Shown here: positions 19,450-27,929 of the stretch, one piece after another | Numbering within the stretch: the first letter of the stretch is position 1 | How the letters are laid out: every line of letters begins with the position of its first letter | NCBI GenBank assembly: GCA_963762885.1 | Contig: CAVXNH010000115.1 | Location: 124,001 to 188,000 of the forward strand | From: JASHVB01 sp963762885 | GTDB taxonomy: Bacteria > Pseudomonadota > Alphaproteobacteria > Acetobacterales > Acetobacteraceae | DNA: 64,000 nt | Reading direction: 5' to 3' | Made by a program: the position numbers and the translations under genes | Notes under the pieces: generated by a model | Told to the model about the DNA's origin: nothing | The model's database searches: none | Seen by the model: only the letters and a program-made list of their open reading frames with translations

Positions 19450-20304
19450 ATGACCATCGCTACCGCACCCGCAGCGAAAGACGCACTGCTTGACCTTCGC
19501 GCCGATATGTCGCTGTCGGCGCGCCATCGCCTTGCGGTGCGTGACGTTAGCAATGGTGCCACGCTGTGGCCGCTGGCATGGACGCTGGGCTGGCTGGACA
19601 TCAAGCTGCGCTACCGCGGCTCGATGCTGGGTCCGTTCTGGCTGACGCTGTCCACCGGAATCATGGTCGCCTCGCTGGGCGTGCTGTACTCGACGCTGTT
19701 CCAGATGGATCTGCACGAGTATCTGCCGTTCCTGTCGCTGTCGATCGTGCTGTGGAACTTCCTGAGTGCGCTGGTCAGCGAATCCTGCATGACGTTTACC
19801 GAAGCCGACTCGGTGATCCGTTCGGTTCGCATGCCGTTTTTTGTCTTCGCCATCCGCGTGGTCATGCGCAATCTGTTGGCCCTGGCACACAACATCCTGG
19901 TGATCGTCGTCGTCTTCGCCGTGTTCCTGGTATGGCCCGGCTGGCATGCGTTGCTCGCGCTGCCCGCCCTCATCCTCTGGGTAGCAGACGCATTGGCTCT
20001 GGCACTGTTGCTCGGCAGCTTCTGCGCGCGGTTCCGCGACATTCAGCCGATCGTGAACAGCGTCATGCAGATCGCCTTCTTCCTGACGCCGGTGATCTGG
20101 AAGCCCGAACAACTCAAGCTTCGAGCTTATCTGCTGCCGCTCAATCCGTTTTTCGACGTGCTGGACATCGTCCGCGGGCCATTGCTCGGCCACACGCCAG
20201 GCTTGATGACGTGGCTCGGCGCCGCGCTGTACAGCCTTGTCCTGTGCGGCGTCGCATGGGCATTTTTCGCCCGCGCCCGCGGCCGCATCGCATTCTGGCT
20301 GTAG
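19450..20304 (+). CDS. ABC-2 type polysaccharide exporter, permease subunit (Wzm/KpsM-like)
   Basis: A 284-residue inner-membrane protein with about six predicted helices. The N-terminal WTLGWLDIKLRYRGSMLGPFW and the following helices match the ABC-2 permeases of O-antigen, capsule and teichoic acid exporters (Wzm, KpsM, TagG). The region FFLTPVIWKPEQL followed by LNPFFDVLDIVRGPLLG is especially typical. It forms a complex with the ATPase encoded seven bases downstream. Glycosyltransferase genes are not nearby, so the cargo cannot be named. Confidence 0.87.
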   Translation: MTIATAPAAKDALLDLRADMSLSARHRLAVRDVSNGATLWPLAWTLGWLDIKLRYRGSMLGPFWLTLSTGIMVASLGVLYSTLFQMDLHEYLPFLSLSIVLWNFLSALVSESCMTFTEADSVIRSVRMPFFVFAIRVVMRNLLALAHNILVIVVVFAVFLVWPGWHALLALPALILWVADALALALLLGSFCARFRDIQPIVNSVMQIAFFLTPVIWKPEQLKLRAYLLPLNPFFDVLDIVRGPLLGHTPGLMTWLGAALYSLVLCGVAWAFFARARGRIAFWL

Positions 20305-20310
20305 CGGCGC

Positions 20311-21105
20311 ATGGCTCCAACAACCAACGCGCGCGTCAGCATCGAGAATGTATCCGTTTCGTTCCCGCTGTACCACGGTGCGCGCAGCCTGAAGAAGCTG
20401 GTGTTCGCCGCGGCATCCGGCCGGCTGGCGCAGGATCGGCAAAAGCGCGTCGTCGTGGAGGCGCTGCGCAACATCAGTTTCAGCCTGCGCGGCGGCGACC
20501 GACTTGGACTGATTGGCAGCAACGGCGCTGGCAAGACCACGCTGTTGCGCACACTTGCCGGCATCTATGAACCGGTGACCGGGCATGTCCGCGTGGAGGG
20601 CAGCCTGAACGCGTTGCTCGATCCGGGCCTGGGCATGAATCTCGATCTCACCGGCCGCGAGAACATCATGCTGCGCGGCCTGTATAACGGCATGCCGCGA
20701 TCGTCGCTGGCACAGCTCGAAGATGATGTGACGGCGTTCGCCGGGCTGAGCGACTTCATCGATTTGCCGGTGCGGATCTATTCGTCGGGCATGGTGGTAC
20801 GGCTCGGCTTCGCGCTCGCCACGGCGATCCGGCCGCAGATCCTGCTGATGGACGAATGGATCCTCGCTGGCGACGCGCAATTCCTCGACCGGGCGAGGCT
20901 GCGGCTGGAGACGATGGTGCGTGGCGCGGATATTCTGGTGTTGTCGTCGCACGAAACGAAAATCGTGCGGACCTGGTGCAGCCGCGTGCTGTGGCTCGAC
21001 GAGGGCCGCATCCGTGCCGACGGGCCGCCGGACGAGGTGCTGGAGCAATATCTCGGCCGTCCGTTGGAGCCGATGACCGAGCCGGCAGCAACCCAACATC
21101 TTTGA
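20311..21105 (+). CDS. ABC-2 type polysaccharide exporter, ATPase subunit (Wzt/KpsT-like)
   Basis: A 264-residue nucleotide-binding subunit with Walker A GSNGAGKTTLLRTLAG, signature YSSGMVVRLGFALAT (the degenerate LSGGQ typical of KpsT/Wzt/TagH), Walker B ILLMDEWI and the switch histidine in LSSHE. The N-terminal ISIENVSVSFPLYHGARSLK-like opening is shared with KpsT/TagH. There is no C-terminal carbohydrate-binding extension like that of some Wzt proteins. It partners with the permease immediately upstream and drives export of a lipid-linked glycan across the inner membrane. Confidence 0.88.
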   Translation: MAPTTNARVSIENVSVSFPLYHGARSLKKLVFAAASGRLAQDRQKRVVVEALRNISFSLRGGDRLGLIGSNGAGKTTLLRTLAGIYEPVTGHVRVEGSLNALLDPGLGMNLDLTGRENIMLRGLYNGMPRSSLAQLEDDVTAFAGLSDFIDLPVRIYSSGMVVRLGFALATAIRPQILLMDEWILAGDAQFLDRARLRLETMVRGADILVLSSHETKIVRTWCSRVLWLDEGRIRADGPPDEVLEQYLGRPLEPMTEPAATQHL

Positions 21106-21178
21106 GCCTTACGCCATCAGCGGATTGGACCGATCCGCGACGAGGCTTTAGCCTGTCCCGATCGATCAGGAGGCAGGA

Positions 21179-22702
21179 ATGGGCAAGTTCGGCGGCTGGA
21201 TGGGCGGGGTGTTGCTGGGCGCAGGACTGACCCTCGCGATGCCGTCCGCGGCCCAGAAATCCGCCGACACGCTGCGGGTCACCTGGCGCGATGCCGTCCC
21301 CGATGTGGATTTCTATCACAATTCGCAGCGTTCGGGGTTCATCCTGCAAATCCATGCCTGGGACACGCTGGTCTATCGCGATCCGGACACGTTCCAGATC
21401 AAGCCATTGCTGGCCACCGCCTGGAAGCCGGTGGACGACACGACCATCGACTTCACGCTGCGCCAGGGAGTCACCTTCCAGAATGGCGACAAATTCAGCG
21501 CCGACGACGTGGTCTATACGATCAACGGCGTGCTTGCCGACAAAACCCTGTCGGTGCCAAGCAATTACCAATTTATCGCCGGAGTGGAGAAACAGGACGA
21601 CTACCATGTGCGTCTGAAACTGAAGCGCGTGTTCCCCGCAGCTTTGGAATACGTTGCGATGGTGCTGCCGATCTGGCCGCAGGCATATCGGGAAAAGGTG
21701 GGCGTCGAGCAATACTCGAAGGAACCGGTCGGCGCCGGGCCGTATCGGATCACCAAGGTGGACGGTACCACCGAGATCGATATGGAGCGCTATGACGGCT
21801 ATTACGCTGGCAGCTCGAAAGGCCAGCCGCCGATCCGTTTCATCAAGGTCCACGAGGTACCCGACGCGGCGACGGAAATGGCGGAGCTGCTGGGCGGTCG
21901 CGCGGACTGGATCTGGGACTTCAGCCCGGACCAGTTCGACTCCGTGGCGAGGATGCCGAACCTTCAGGCGCTGCGGGCAGAAACGATGCGCATCGCCTAT
22001 CTCAGCCTGGATGCGGCCGGGCGCAGCGGTGCGAACAATCCGCTGACCAAGGAAAAGGTGCGCCAGGCGATCGCCTATGCTCTGGACCGTGCCACGATGG
22101 CGAAGCAGTTGATGCAGGGCGGCTCGCGGCCGCTGGATGCGCCGTGCTTCCCCACGCAGTTTGGCTGCGACCAGGCGGTGGCGGCGCAATATCCGTATGA
22201 TCCGGCGAAAGCGAAGCAATTGTTGGCGGATGCCGGCTATCCCAATGGCTTCGACACGGAACTGGTGTCGTACATGCTGCCGCAATGGGAAGGCGCGGTG
22301 CAGAACTACCTGCGCGCCGTCGGCATCAACGCGCACGTGACGCATTTGCAGGTGGGCGCGGCGATACAGCGTGCCATCGAGGGCAAGTCGCCACTCAATT
22401 TCGGCAGTTGGGGCAGCTATTCGATCAACGACGTGTCGGCGATCCTGCCGTATTTCTTTGGCGGCGGCGGTAACGACTATGCGCGCGATGCGGAGGTGGA
22501 AAAGCTGGTGAACGAGGGCGGCACCGTCACCGATCCCGACCAGCGGCGCAAATATTATAGCGAGGCGATCAAGCTGATCACCGCGCGTGCGGAATGGCTG
22601 GCGATGTTCACTTATGTAAAGACCTATGGTTTCTCGCGGCAGTTGAACTTCAAGCCGTTTCCCGATGAGCTGCCGCGATTCTATTTGAGCAGTTGGAAGT
22701 GA
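21179..22702 (+). CDS. ABC transporter periplasmic binding protein, SBP_bac_5 (peptide type)
   Basis: A 507-residue binding protein with a Sec signal (MGKFGGWMGGVLLGAGLTLA, cleavage after PSAAQ). Family 5 landmarks are TLRQGVTFQNGDKFSADDVV, GAGPYRITKVDGTTEID and KVRQAIAYALDRATM. Ligands of the family are oligopeptides, nickel, glutathione, opines or sugars; none is suggested by the neighbourhood. RBS AGGAGGCAGGA precedes the ATG. No cognate permease or ATPase is nearby, making it the second orphan family 5 binding protein of the window. It is followed by a family B repeat that may end its transcript. Confidence 0.85.
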   Translation: MGKFGGWMGGVLLGAGLTLAMPSAAQKSADTLRVTWRDAVPDVDFYHNSQRSGFILQIHAWDTLVYRDPDTFQIKPLLATAWKPVDDTTIDFTLRQGVTFQNGDKFSADDVVYTINGVLADKTLSVPSNYQFIAGVEKQDDYHVRLKLKRVFPAALEYVAMVLPIWPQAYREKVGVEQYSKEPVGAGPYRITKVDGTTEIDMERYDGYYAGSSKGQPPIRFIKVHEVPDAATEMAELLGGRADWIWDFSPDQFDSVARMPNLQALRAETMRIAYLSLDAAGRSGANNPLTKEKVRQAIAYALDRATMAKQLMQGGSRPLDAPCFPTQFGCDQAVAAQYPYDPAKAKQLLADAGYPNGFDTELVSYMLPQWEGAVQNYLRAVGINAHVTHLQVGAAIQRAIEGKSPLNFGSWGSYSINDVSAILPYFFGGGGNDYARDAEVEKLVNEGGTVTDPDQRRKYYSEAIKLITARAEWLAMFTYVKTYGFSRQLNFKPFPDELPRFYLSSWK

Positions 22703-22734
22703 CGGCGCGGGGTGGCGAAGGCCGGCCCCGTACC

Positions 22735-22836
22735 GTCATTGCGAGAAGCGAAGCGATGCGGCAATCCTCCGCCTGATGAATTTCGGGCGGTTCGTCAGGC
22801 GGGGGATTGCTTCGGCGCTGCGCGCCTCGCAATGAC
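22735..22836. repeat. Family B inverted repeat (gtcattgcgag...ctcgcaatgac)
   Basis: About 100 bases bounded by gtcattgcgag and ctcgcaatgac, with inner arms cggcaatcctccgcctga and tcaggcgggggattgc facing each other, so the whole unit folds into one hairpin. Other copies are at 29671 and 49123, and a half copy is at 44206. It follows a stop codon closely and probably works as a terminator or mRNA stabiliser. Confidence 0.85.
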
Positions 22837-22934
22837 AGGCACGGCGCGGGTCCTCCACACTTGTTAGCAAGCACGGTGGCGCGCAAGATTCCGGGGCCGC
22901 CGCACGTCGGCGCGCAAGCCTTGGGAGGAAACCA

Positions 22935-24131
22935 ATGGAGCAGAAGACACGTCGCGATTTTGTTCGTGCTGCGGCTGGGGCGGTCGGTGCAGCCGTAATC
23001 GCACCAGCGGCGCTGGCGCAGCAGTCCAATACCAATATCGGAACGCCGCCCAGTGTGATGACCAATCCGCCGCGGCAATGGGGCCGGCATGCACCACCGG
23101 AAATCTATCCGGACCCCGACGTCGTCGTCGTCGATCCAGCGTTCGCGTCGTTGCGGGTCGGCAATGCGGGGATTTATCGCGTGGCGACCGGCTTCCAATG
23201 GGCGGAAGGGCCGGCCTGGTCGAGCCAGGGTCACTACCTGGTGTTCAGCGATGTGACCGGCGACACGCAGTATCGGTTCATTTGGGAAGACCAGACGGTG
23301 CGCCCGTTCCGCAAGCCGTCCTACAACAGCAACGGCAACTCCTTCGATTTCCAGGGTCGCCAGCTATCCACTGAGGATTTCAACCGTCGTGTGGTCCGCT
23401 GGGAGAACGATGGCACGATGACGGTGATTGCCGATGCGTTCGACGGCAAGCCACTCAATTCGCCGAATGACCTGGTGCCGCATCCGGACGGAAGCATCTG
23501 GTTCACCGATCCGCCCTATGGCGACCGGCTGTCCGAAGGACATCCCGACGAGGCTGGCGGCCCGGCCAATCCGCAGGGCCGCTACAATCCGCACATCGGC
23601 GCGGAGAACGCCGGCGTTATCGGCGGGGCGAAGCGGGCGCTGCCGACCAATGTTTATCGCTGGGACCCCAGCGGTCGGCTGGATGTTGTGGTCTCGGAAC
23701 AGCAGTTGCAGGATCCTAATGGATTGTGCTTTTCGCCGGACTACAAGGTTCTGTATGTGATCAGTACGGGCAGAGGGCCGGGGGATACGGGGACGGGCGG
23801 CGACCGCTCGATCCATGCGTTCGACGTGCAGGGCAGCAAACTTGCCAACCCGCGGGTGATTACCGACATGAAAGTGGATGGCGTGCAATGTGGCCCGGAT
23901 GGCATGCGCGCCGACACGTTCGGCAATCTGTGGATCAGTTCGAATGCACCATTGGGCTATGCGGGCGTGTTGGTGTTCGCGCCGGACGGCAGATTGCTCG
24001 GGCGCATCAGGTTGCCGGAGGTATGCGCCAACCTGGCATTTGGCGGCCCCAAACGCGACCGGCTGTTCATGACCGCCAGCCAGTCGCTGTATCTGCAACA
24101 TGTCGGTGTGCAGGGCGCCGCACCTGGGTGA
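22935..24131 (+). CDS. SMP-30/gluconolactonase/LRE family protein, exported
   Basis: A 398-residue six-bladed propeller hydrolase. It begins with a Tat-type signal: TRRDFVRAAAGAVGAAVIAP with cleavage after ALAQ. Metal-site residues of the family can be followed: the Glu in GFQWAEGPAW, the Asn in LNSPNDLVPHPDG, the Asn in LQDPNGLCFSPD and the Asp in CGPDGMRADTFGNLW. These bind Ca/Zn and open sugar lactones such as gluconolactone. The start follows GGGAGGAAACC. Periplasmic lactone hydrolysis is the best guess, with the sugar unknown. Confidence 0.87.
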   Translation: MEQKTRRDFVRAAAGAVGAAVIAPAALAQQSNTNIGTPPSVMTNPPRQWGRHAPPEIYPDPDVVVVDPAFASLRVGNAGIYRVATGFQWAEGPAWSSQGHYLVFSDVTGDTQYRFIWEDQTVRPFRKPSYNSNGNSFDFQGRQLSTEDFNRRVVRWENDGTMTVIADAFDGKPLNSPNDLVPHPDGSIWFTDPPYGDRLSEGHPDEAGGPANPQGRYNPHIGAENAGVIGGAKRALPTNVYRWDPSGRLDVVVSEQQLQDPNGLCFSPDYKVLYVISTGRGPGDTGTGGDRSIHAFDVQGSKLANPRVITDMKVDGVQCGPDGMRADTFGNLWISSNAPLGYAGVLVFAPDGRLLGRIRLPEVCANLAFGGPKRDRLFMTASQSLYLQHVGVQGAAPG

Positions 24132-24156
24132 GGAGGAGCGAGGAAGGAGGACGACC

Positions 24157-24206
24157 TGCCGACCCGATCACCCTCACCCTCGGTGCTACGCACCATCCGG
24201 AGAGGT
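24157..24206. repeat. Truncated family A repeat
   Basis: It starts tgccgacccgatcaccctca like the other copies but lacks the stem-loop core: caccat is joined directly to the terminal gagaggt. It lies between convergent genes and provides the last codons and stop of the SnoaL-like gene on the minus strand. Confidence 0.7.
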
Positions 24207-24618
24207 AAGCGTTAGTGCCATTTCGCCGCGGAAGGCGTGCAGCAATTCACGCCGCTGGAAGCGCCATGTGTCGGCCTGCTTTACCAGCGCGTCCTGGTAG
24301 GTGCCGCACACTGATGAGACGGGACCACTCGCGCCTTCCACCATCACCAGGTAGTTCGATCGGGCGTGGGCGTGCGTGCCATTTACCGTAATGACGCTGT
24401 TCATCGTGTAGTGCATGCGGCGCGGCTTGGGCGGCACCGATTGAGTTAGCCAGGCGGCGATCTCCGCCGGACCTTTGGCGCGGCGATACGGGGCAATCCA
24501 CTCGCCGTCCGCGGCGAACAACGCCGCCAGCTCCACAAAGCGTCCCTGGTCCATGAGGAAGCAGGTACTGGTGCAGCAGTTCGCGGATTGCATCCTTGTC
24601 CAGCAGCAGTCCGATCAT
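24186..24618 (-). CDS. SnoaL/NTF2-like protein (one frameshift)
   Basis: A roughly 143-residue NTF2-fold protein. The start MIGLLLDKDAIRELLHQY (from 24618) and the body FLMDQGRFVELAALFAADGE are in different frames, joined near 24563 by removing one base. Motifs such as IRELLHQY, WIAPYRRAKGPAEIAAWL and TWRFQRRELLHAF fit the SnoaL_4 group, including scytalone-dehydratase-like and ring-hydroxylating-dioxygenase beta-like proteins. The enzyme or binding role is unknown. Its ATG overlaps the stop of pdxA (ATGA), so the two are translationally coupled. Its 3' end is formed by a truncated family A repeat. Confidence 0.7.
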
Positions 24619-25626
24619 GCCGCGCTCCCCAGTGCCGATGCGCGCCGTTCCGCCAGCGTCGCGGCCAGCTCGATCGCCGCGATCAGGCTGGTGGGATCGG
24701 CGACACCCTTGCCCGCGATATCGTAGGCCGTGCCGTGGTCGGGTGAGGTGCGCACGATCGGCAGCCCCAGCGTCACGTTCACCCCGTGATCCATGTCCAG
24801 CGTCTTCAGCGGGATCAGCGCCTGGTCGTGATACATGCATATCGCCACGTCATAACGCTCGCGCGCGGCGGCAGTGAACATCGTGTCGGGTGGCCAGGGT
24901 CCGGACACGTCGATCCCTTCCGCACGCAGTGCCGCCATGGCCGGCGCGATGATCGTGGTCTCTTCGTCGCCCAGCGCGCCTTGCTCGCCGGCGTGCGGAT
25001 TGAGTCCGGCGATCGCCAGCCGAGGCCGGGGAATACCGAAGTCTCGGCGCAGCGCGATATGGGCGGTGCGCGCGGCGACCAGGATCATGTCGGAGTTCAA
25101 CATGGCAAGGGAATCGCGCAGCGAGGCGTGCACGGTGACCGGCACCACGCGCAATAGCGGAGATGCCAGCATCATGATCTGCTTGCCTGAGGCACCTGTC
25201 AGTGCCGCGAGGAATTCGGTGTGGCCGGGATAGGCGAACCCGGCGTCGTACAGCGCTGCCTTGTTGATCGGGTTGGTGACCACGCCACCCACGACGCCGC
25301 GCGTTGCCAGGGCGGTGGCTCGTTCTATCGAGTTCGATCACGGCGCGCGCGTTCGCCTTGTCCGGACGGCCGGGTGTTGCCGGGACGGCAAGTCGCACCG
25401 GCAATACCGGCAATGCGTCGCGAAAGGTTTCGGTCGCGGCTGCGGCGTCGGTTATAATGCGAATCGGAACGTTGCAGTTTATGGCAGCCGCGAGAGCTGC
25501 AAGCCGGTTGGGATCGTCCAAAGCGACGAAGCAAAGCCCGGTGGCACGCAACGCCCGCCAAGCGCGCAGCGTCAGTTCGCCGCCGATGCCGGCCGGATCG
25601 CCCATGGTGAGTGCGAGAAGTGGCAT
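24615..25626 (-). CDS. pdxA: 4-hydroxythreonine-4-phosphate dehydrogenase family (PdxA), one frameshift
   Basis: A roughly 336-residue PdxA-type metal-dependent NAD dehydrogenase. MPLLALTMGDPAGIGGEL opens the protein. The C-terminal frame has GLNPHAGEQGALGDEE and MYHDQALIPLKTLDMDHG with the metal-binding histidines and aspartates. One extra base near 25329 breaks the frame between ARAVIE and SIERATALATRGVVGG. PdxA oxidises 4-phosphohydroxy-L-threonine in vitamin B6 synthesis. PdxA2 paralogs instead act in degradation of phthalate, threonate or erythronate. Absence of ksgA/surA, the usual partners of biosynthetic pdxA, and coupling to a SnoaL-like gene favour a catabolic paralog. Confidence 0.8.
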
Positions 25627-25645
25627 GGTATCTGGCTCCGGGTAC

Positions 25646-25820
25646 ACCTCTCTCGCGGGAGCGGGAGAGGTCAATGGTGCGAAGCACCGAGGGTGAGGGT
25701 GATCGGGTCGGCACGTAGAAAGTAATACGTGCCGACCCGATCACCCTCACCCTCGACGCTGCGCGTCTCGACCTCTCCCGCTCCCGCGGGAGAAGTTGTG
25801 CCGCGCGCAGCGCGGGAGAG
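25646..25820. repeat. Family A intergenic repeat, inverted copies plus a partial third
   Basis: Two copies in opposite orientation, meeting at cgggtcggcacg and cgtgccgacccg, followed by a second short stem (ctcccgcgggag) and a partial gcgggagaggt. This fills the gap between lpd and pdxA, both on the minus strand, and probably separates their transcripts. Confidence 0.8.
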
Positions 25821-25827
25821 GTTTTAC

Positions 25828-27219
25828 TCAAATATGCAGCGCGCGGCCGTCGGCTGCCAGCGCTGCTTCCTTCACCGCTTCGCTCAGGCTGGGATGCGCG
25901 TGGCAGGTGCGCGCGACGTCCTCTGCCGACGCTCCGAACTCCATCGCAACCGCGAGTTCGGCGATCAACGTGCCGGCATCGGGACCGATGATGTGCGCGC
26001 CGAGCAAGCGGTCGGTGGTCTTGTCGGCAAGCACCTTGACGAAGCCCTCGGTGTCGCCCATGGCGCGGGCACGGGCATTCGCGGTGAACGGGAATTTACC
26101 AACGTTGTAGGCCACACCCGCGGCTTTCAGTTCTTCCTCATTGCGGCCAACCGAGGCGACCTCGGGCCACGTGTAAACCACGCCGGGAATCACGTCGTAG
26201 TTCACGTGGCCGGCCTGCCCGGCAAGGATCTCCGCCAGCGCGACGCCTTCGTCCTCGCCTTTATGCGCCAGCATCGGCCCGGCGATCACATCGCCGATCG
26301 CGTAGATGCCGGGCACGTTGGTGGCGTAGTGCGCGTCGGTCTTCACCCGACCGCGCTCGTCCAACGCGACACCGATCGCATCCAATCCCAGCCCCTGGGT
26401 GAATGCCCGTCGGCCGATCGACAGCAGCACGATGTCGGCCTTGATCTCCTCTGCAGCACCACCTTTCGCCGGTTCCAGCGTCAGCGTCACGCCATCGTTG
26501 CCGGTGCGCGCCGCGGTGACCTTGGTGCCAAGCCGGAATTTCATGCCCTGCTTGGTGAGGATGCGTTGGAACGTCCGTGCCACCTCGCCGTCCATCGTCG
26601 GCACGATGCGATCGAGGAACTCCACCACCGTCACCTGCGCGCCCAGCCGGCGCCACACGCTGCCGAGTTCCAATCCGATATAGCCGCCGCCGATCACCAC
26701 GAGGTGCCCCGGCACTCTGTCCAATTCCAACCCGCCCGTGGACGTCACAATCCGTTGCTCGTCCACGTCAACGCCGGGCAGCGGCATGCTCTCGCTGCCG
26801 GAGGCGATGACGATGTGCTTCGCGTCGTACTCCGTGCCGTCCACGTCCACCTTGCCCGGCGCGACAATGCGGCCGGTGCCTTTCAACCAGGTAACCTTGT
26901 TCTTGCGGAACAGGAATTCCACGCCGTTGGTGTTGGCTTTGACGACCTCGAGTTTGCGCGCCTGCATGCGGGCGAGGTCCAGCTTCACCCCGTCCACCAG
27001 CACGCCGTGGTCCGCCAGCGCGTGGCGCGTATGGTCGAATTCCTCCGACGATTGCAGCAGCGCCTTGGACGGGATGCAGCCAACATTCAGGCAGGTGCCG
27101 CCCAACGTGGCGCGCTTCTCTACGCAGCCAACCTTCATGCCGAGCTGCGCCGCGCGCAATGCGCAGACATAGCCGCCGGGGCCGGAGCCGATGATGATGA
27201 CGTCGAAGGGTTCAGCCAT
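25828..27219 (-). CDS. lpdA: Dihydrolipoyl dehydrogenase (E3)
   Basis: A complete 463-residue class I disulfide oxidoreductase. The FAD motif is VIIIGSGPGGYVCALRAAQL, the redox-active disulfide is GGTCLNVGCIPSKALL, and the NAD-binding motif is VVIGGGYIGLELGSVWRRLG. The C-terminal HAHPSLSEAVKEAAL contains the His-Glu catalytic dyad. It reoxidises the lipoamide of OdhB in the 2-oxoglutarate dehydrogenase complex. It lies at the end of the odhA-odhB operon, separated from odhB by three small genes. Its ATG directly follows the stop of the VOC gene. Confidence 0.95.
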   Translation of the reverse strand: MAEPFDVIIIGSGPGGYVCALRAAQLGMKVGCVEKRATLGGTCLNVGCIPSKALLQSSEEFDHTRHALADHGVLVDGVKLDLARMQARKLEVVKANTNGVEFLFRKNKVTWLKGTGRIVAPGKVDVDGTEYDAKHIVIASGSESMPLPGVDVDEQRIVTSTGGLELDRVPGHLVVIGGGYIGLELGSVWRRLGAQVTVVEFLDRIVPTMDGEVARTFQRILTKQGMKFRLGTKVTAARTGNDGVTLTLEPAKGGAAEEIKADIVLLSIGRRAFTQGLGLDAIGVALDERGRVKTDAHYATNVPGIYAIGDVIAGPMLAHKGEDEGVALAEILAGQAGHVNYDVIPGVVYTWPEVASVGRNEEELKAAGVAYNVGKFPFTANARARAMGDTEGFVKVLADKTTDRLLGAHIIGPDAGTLIAELAVAMEFGASAEDVARTCHAHPSLSEAVKEAALAADGRALHI

Positions 27220-27588
27220 TCAGCCCTCGTCCGCGAAACAAACGGCTTCCAGGTTGTGTCCGTCAGGGTCGAACACGAATGCGCCGTAGTAGGTCGGGGT
27301 ATAGTGCGGCCGCAACCCCGGCGCGCCATTGTCCTTGCCACCGGCGGCCAGCGCCGCTGCGTGGAATGCGTTCACCTGAGCGCGCGTCTCGGCGGCGAGA
27401 GCGATGTGCACGCCGGTTGGCCCCTCGCCCTTGCCGTAGAACCAAAGCCTGGGCCGGCCGGGCTGGCCGAATGCGACGACGCCCTCCTCTTCGTAACCGA
27501 CGACAAGGCCGAGCGGCGCCAGGGCAGCCGCGTAGAATGCGCGAGTTTTGCTCAGGTCACGAACGGCGAGGCCGATGTGGTGGAACAT
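27220..27588 (-). CDS. VOC family protein (glyoxalase/bleomycin-resistance fold)
   Basis: A compact single-domain VOC protein of 122 residues. MFHHIGLAVRDLSKT supplies the first metal histidine, GVHIALAAETRAQVNAFH the second, and HNLEAVCF the glutamate. I place the start at the ATG at 27588 after GAAGTGAG; a GTG at 27621 would add eleven residues. The reaction is unknown; related proteins detoxify methylglyoxal or bind small electrophiles. It ends right before lpdA and is presumably carried in the 2-oxoglutarate dehydrogenase transcript. Confidence 0.78.
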   Translation of the reverse strand: MFHHIGLAVRDLSKTRAFYAAALAPLGLVVGYEEEGVVAFGQPGRPRLWFYGKGEGPTGVHIALAAETRAQVNAFHAAALAAGGKDNGAPGLRPHYTPTYYGAFVFDPDGHNLEAVCFADEG

Positions 27589-27645
27589 GCTCACTTCGTG
27601 GGTTTCGGTTTTATTTGCCACGGCACGGTCCCCGCCGCACTCAGG

Positions 27646-27915
27646 TCAGCGGCCCTCGCCGTGGCCACGTAAACGCCTGACCTCATCGAGCAATTTCGGC
27701 AGGTCCTGACGCGCGTGAGCGATGAAATCCTGGTCCGCCGCGGTCGCACCGGTGAGTTCTATGTCGCTGTTCGGCGTCGCGATGAAACTCGATCCGCTGG
27801 TGTGATCGCGTCCTTCGACGAAGGATTTCCATGGGCCGGGCGCAGCGGCACGCAGCCGCGCCTCGATCTGGTCCAACTCGGCGCTGGTGAGTGCATCGAA
27901 AGCGGCGGTGTCCAC
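27646..27915 (-). CDS. Small acidic protein, possible immunity partner
   Basis: An 89-residue soluble protein, with no membrane segment or signal. It begins with a helical DQIEARLRAAAPGPWKSFVE, has a central IELTGATAADQDFIAHARQ and ends with helix LPKLLDEVRRLRG. I do not recognise a named family with certainty. The A-x-PGPW and TGA-x-x-DQDFIAHAR pattern also occurs, as I recall, in phage Ea22-like and other small orphan proteins. It begins 14 bases after the toxin-like gene upstream on the same strand, which is the arrangement of an effector-immunity pair. That role is inference only. Confidence 0.55.
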   Translation of the reverse strand: MDTAAFDALTSAELDQIEARLRAAAPGPWKSFVEGRDHTSGSSFIATPNSDIELTGATAADQDFIAHARQDLPKLLDEVRRLRGHGEGR

Positions 27916-27929
27916 GGCAACCCTCCAAG

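Noticed and set aside
19000..21099. A 699-codon minus-strand frame over the polysaccharide exporter genes
   Set aside because: It is a high-GC antisense shadow, rich in Arg/His/Gln, without any motif. The plus-strand genes are certain.
22735..22836. Repeats considered as a CRISPR array
   Set aside because: The repeated units are palindromic, dispersed singly over the window and not separated by regular spacers; no cas genes are present.
25729..27672. A 647-codon plus-strand frame opposite lpdA
   Set aside because: Antisense shadow of a strongly conserved gene, low-complexity composition.
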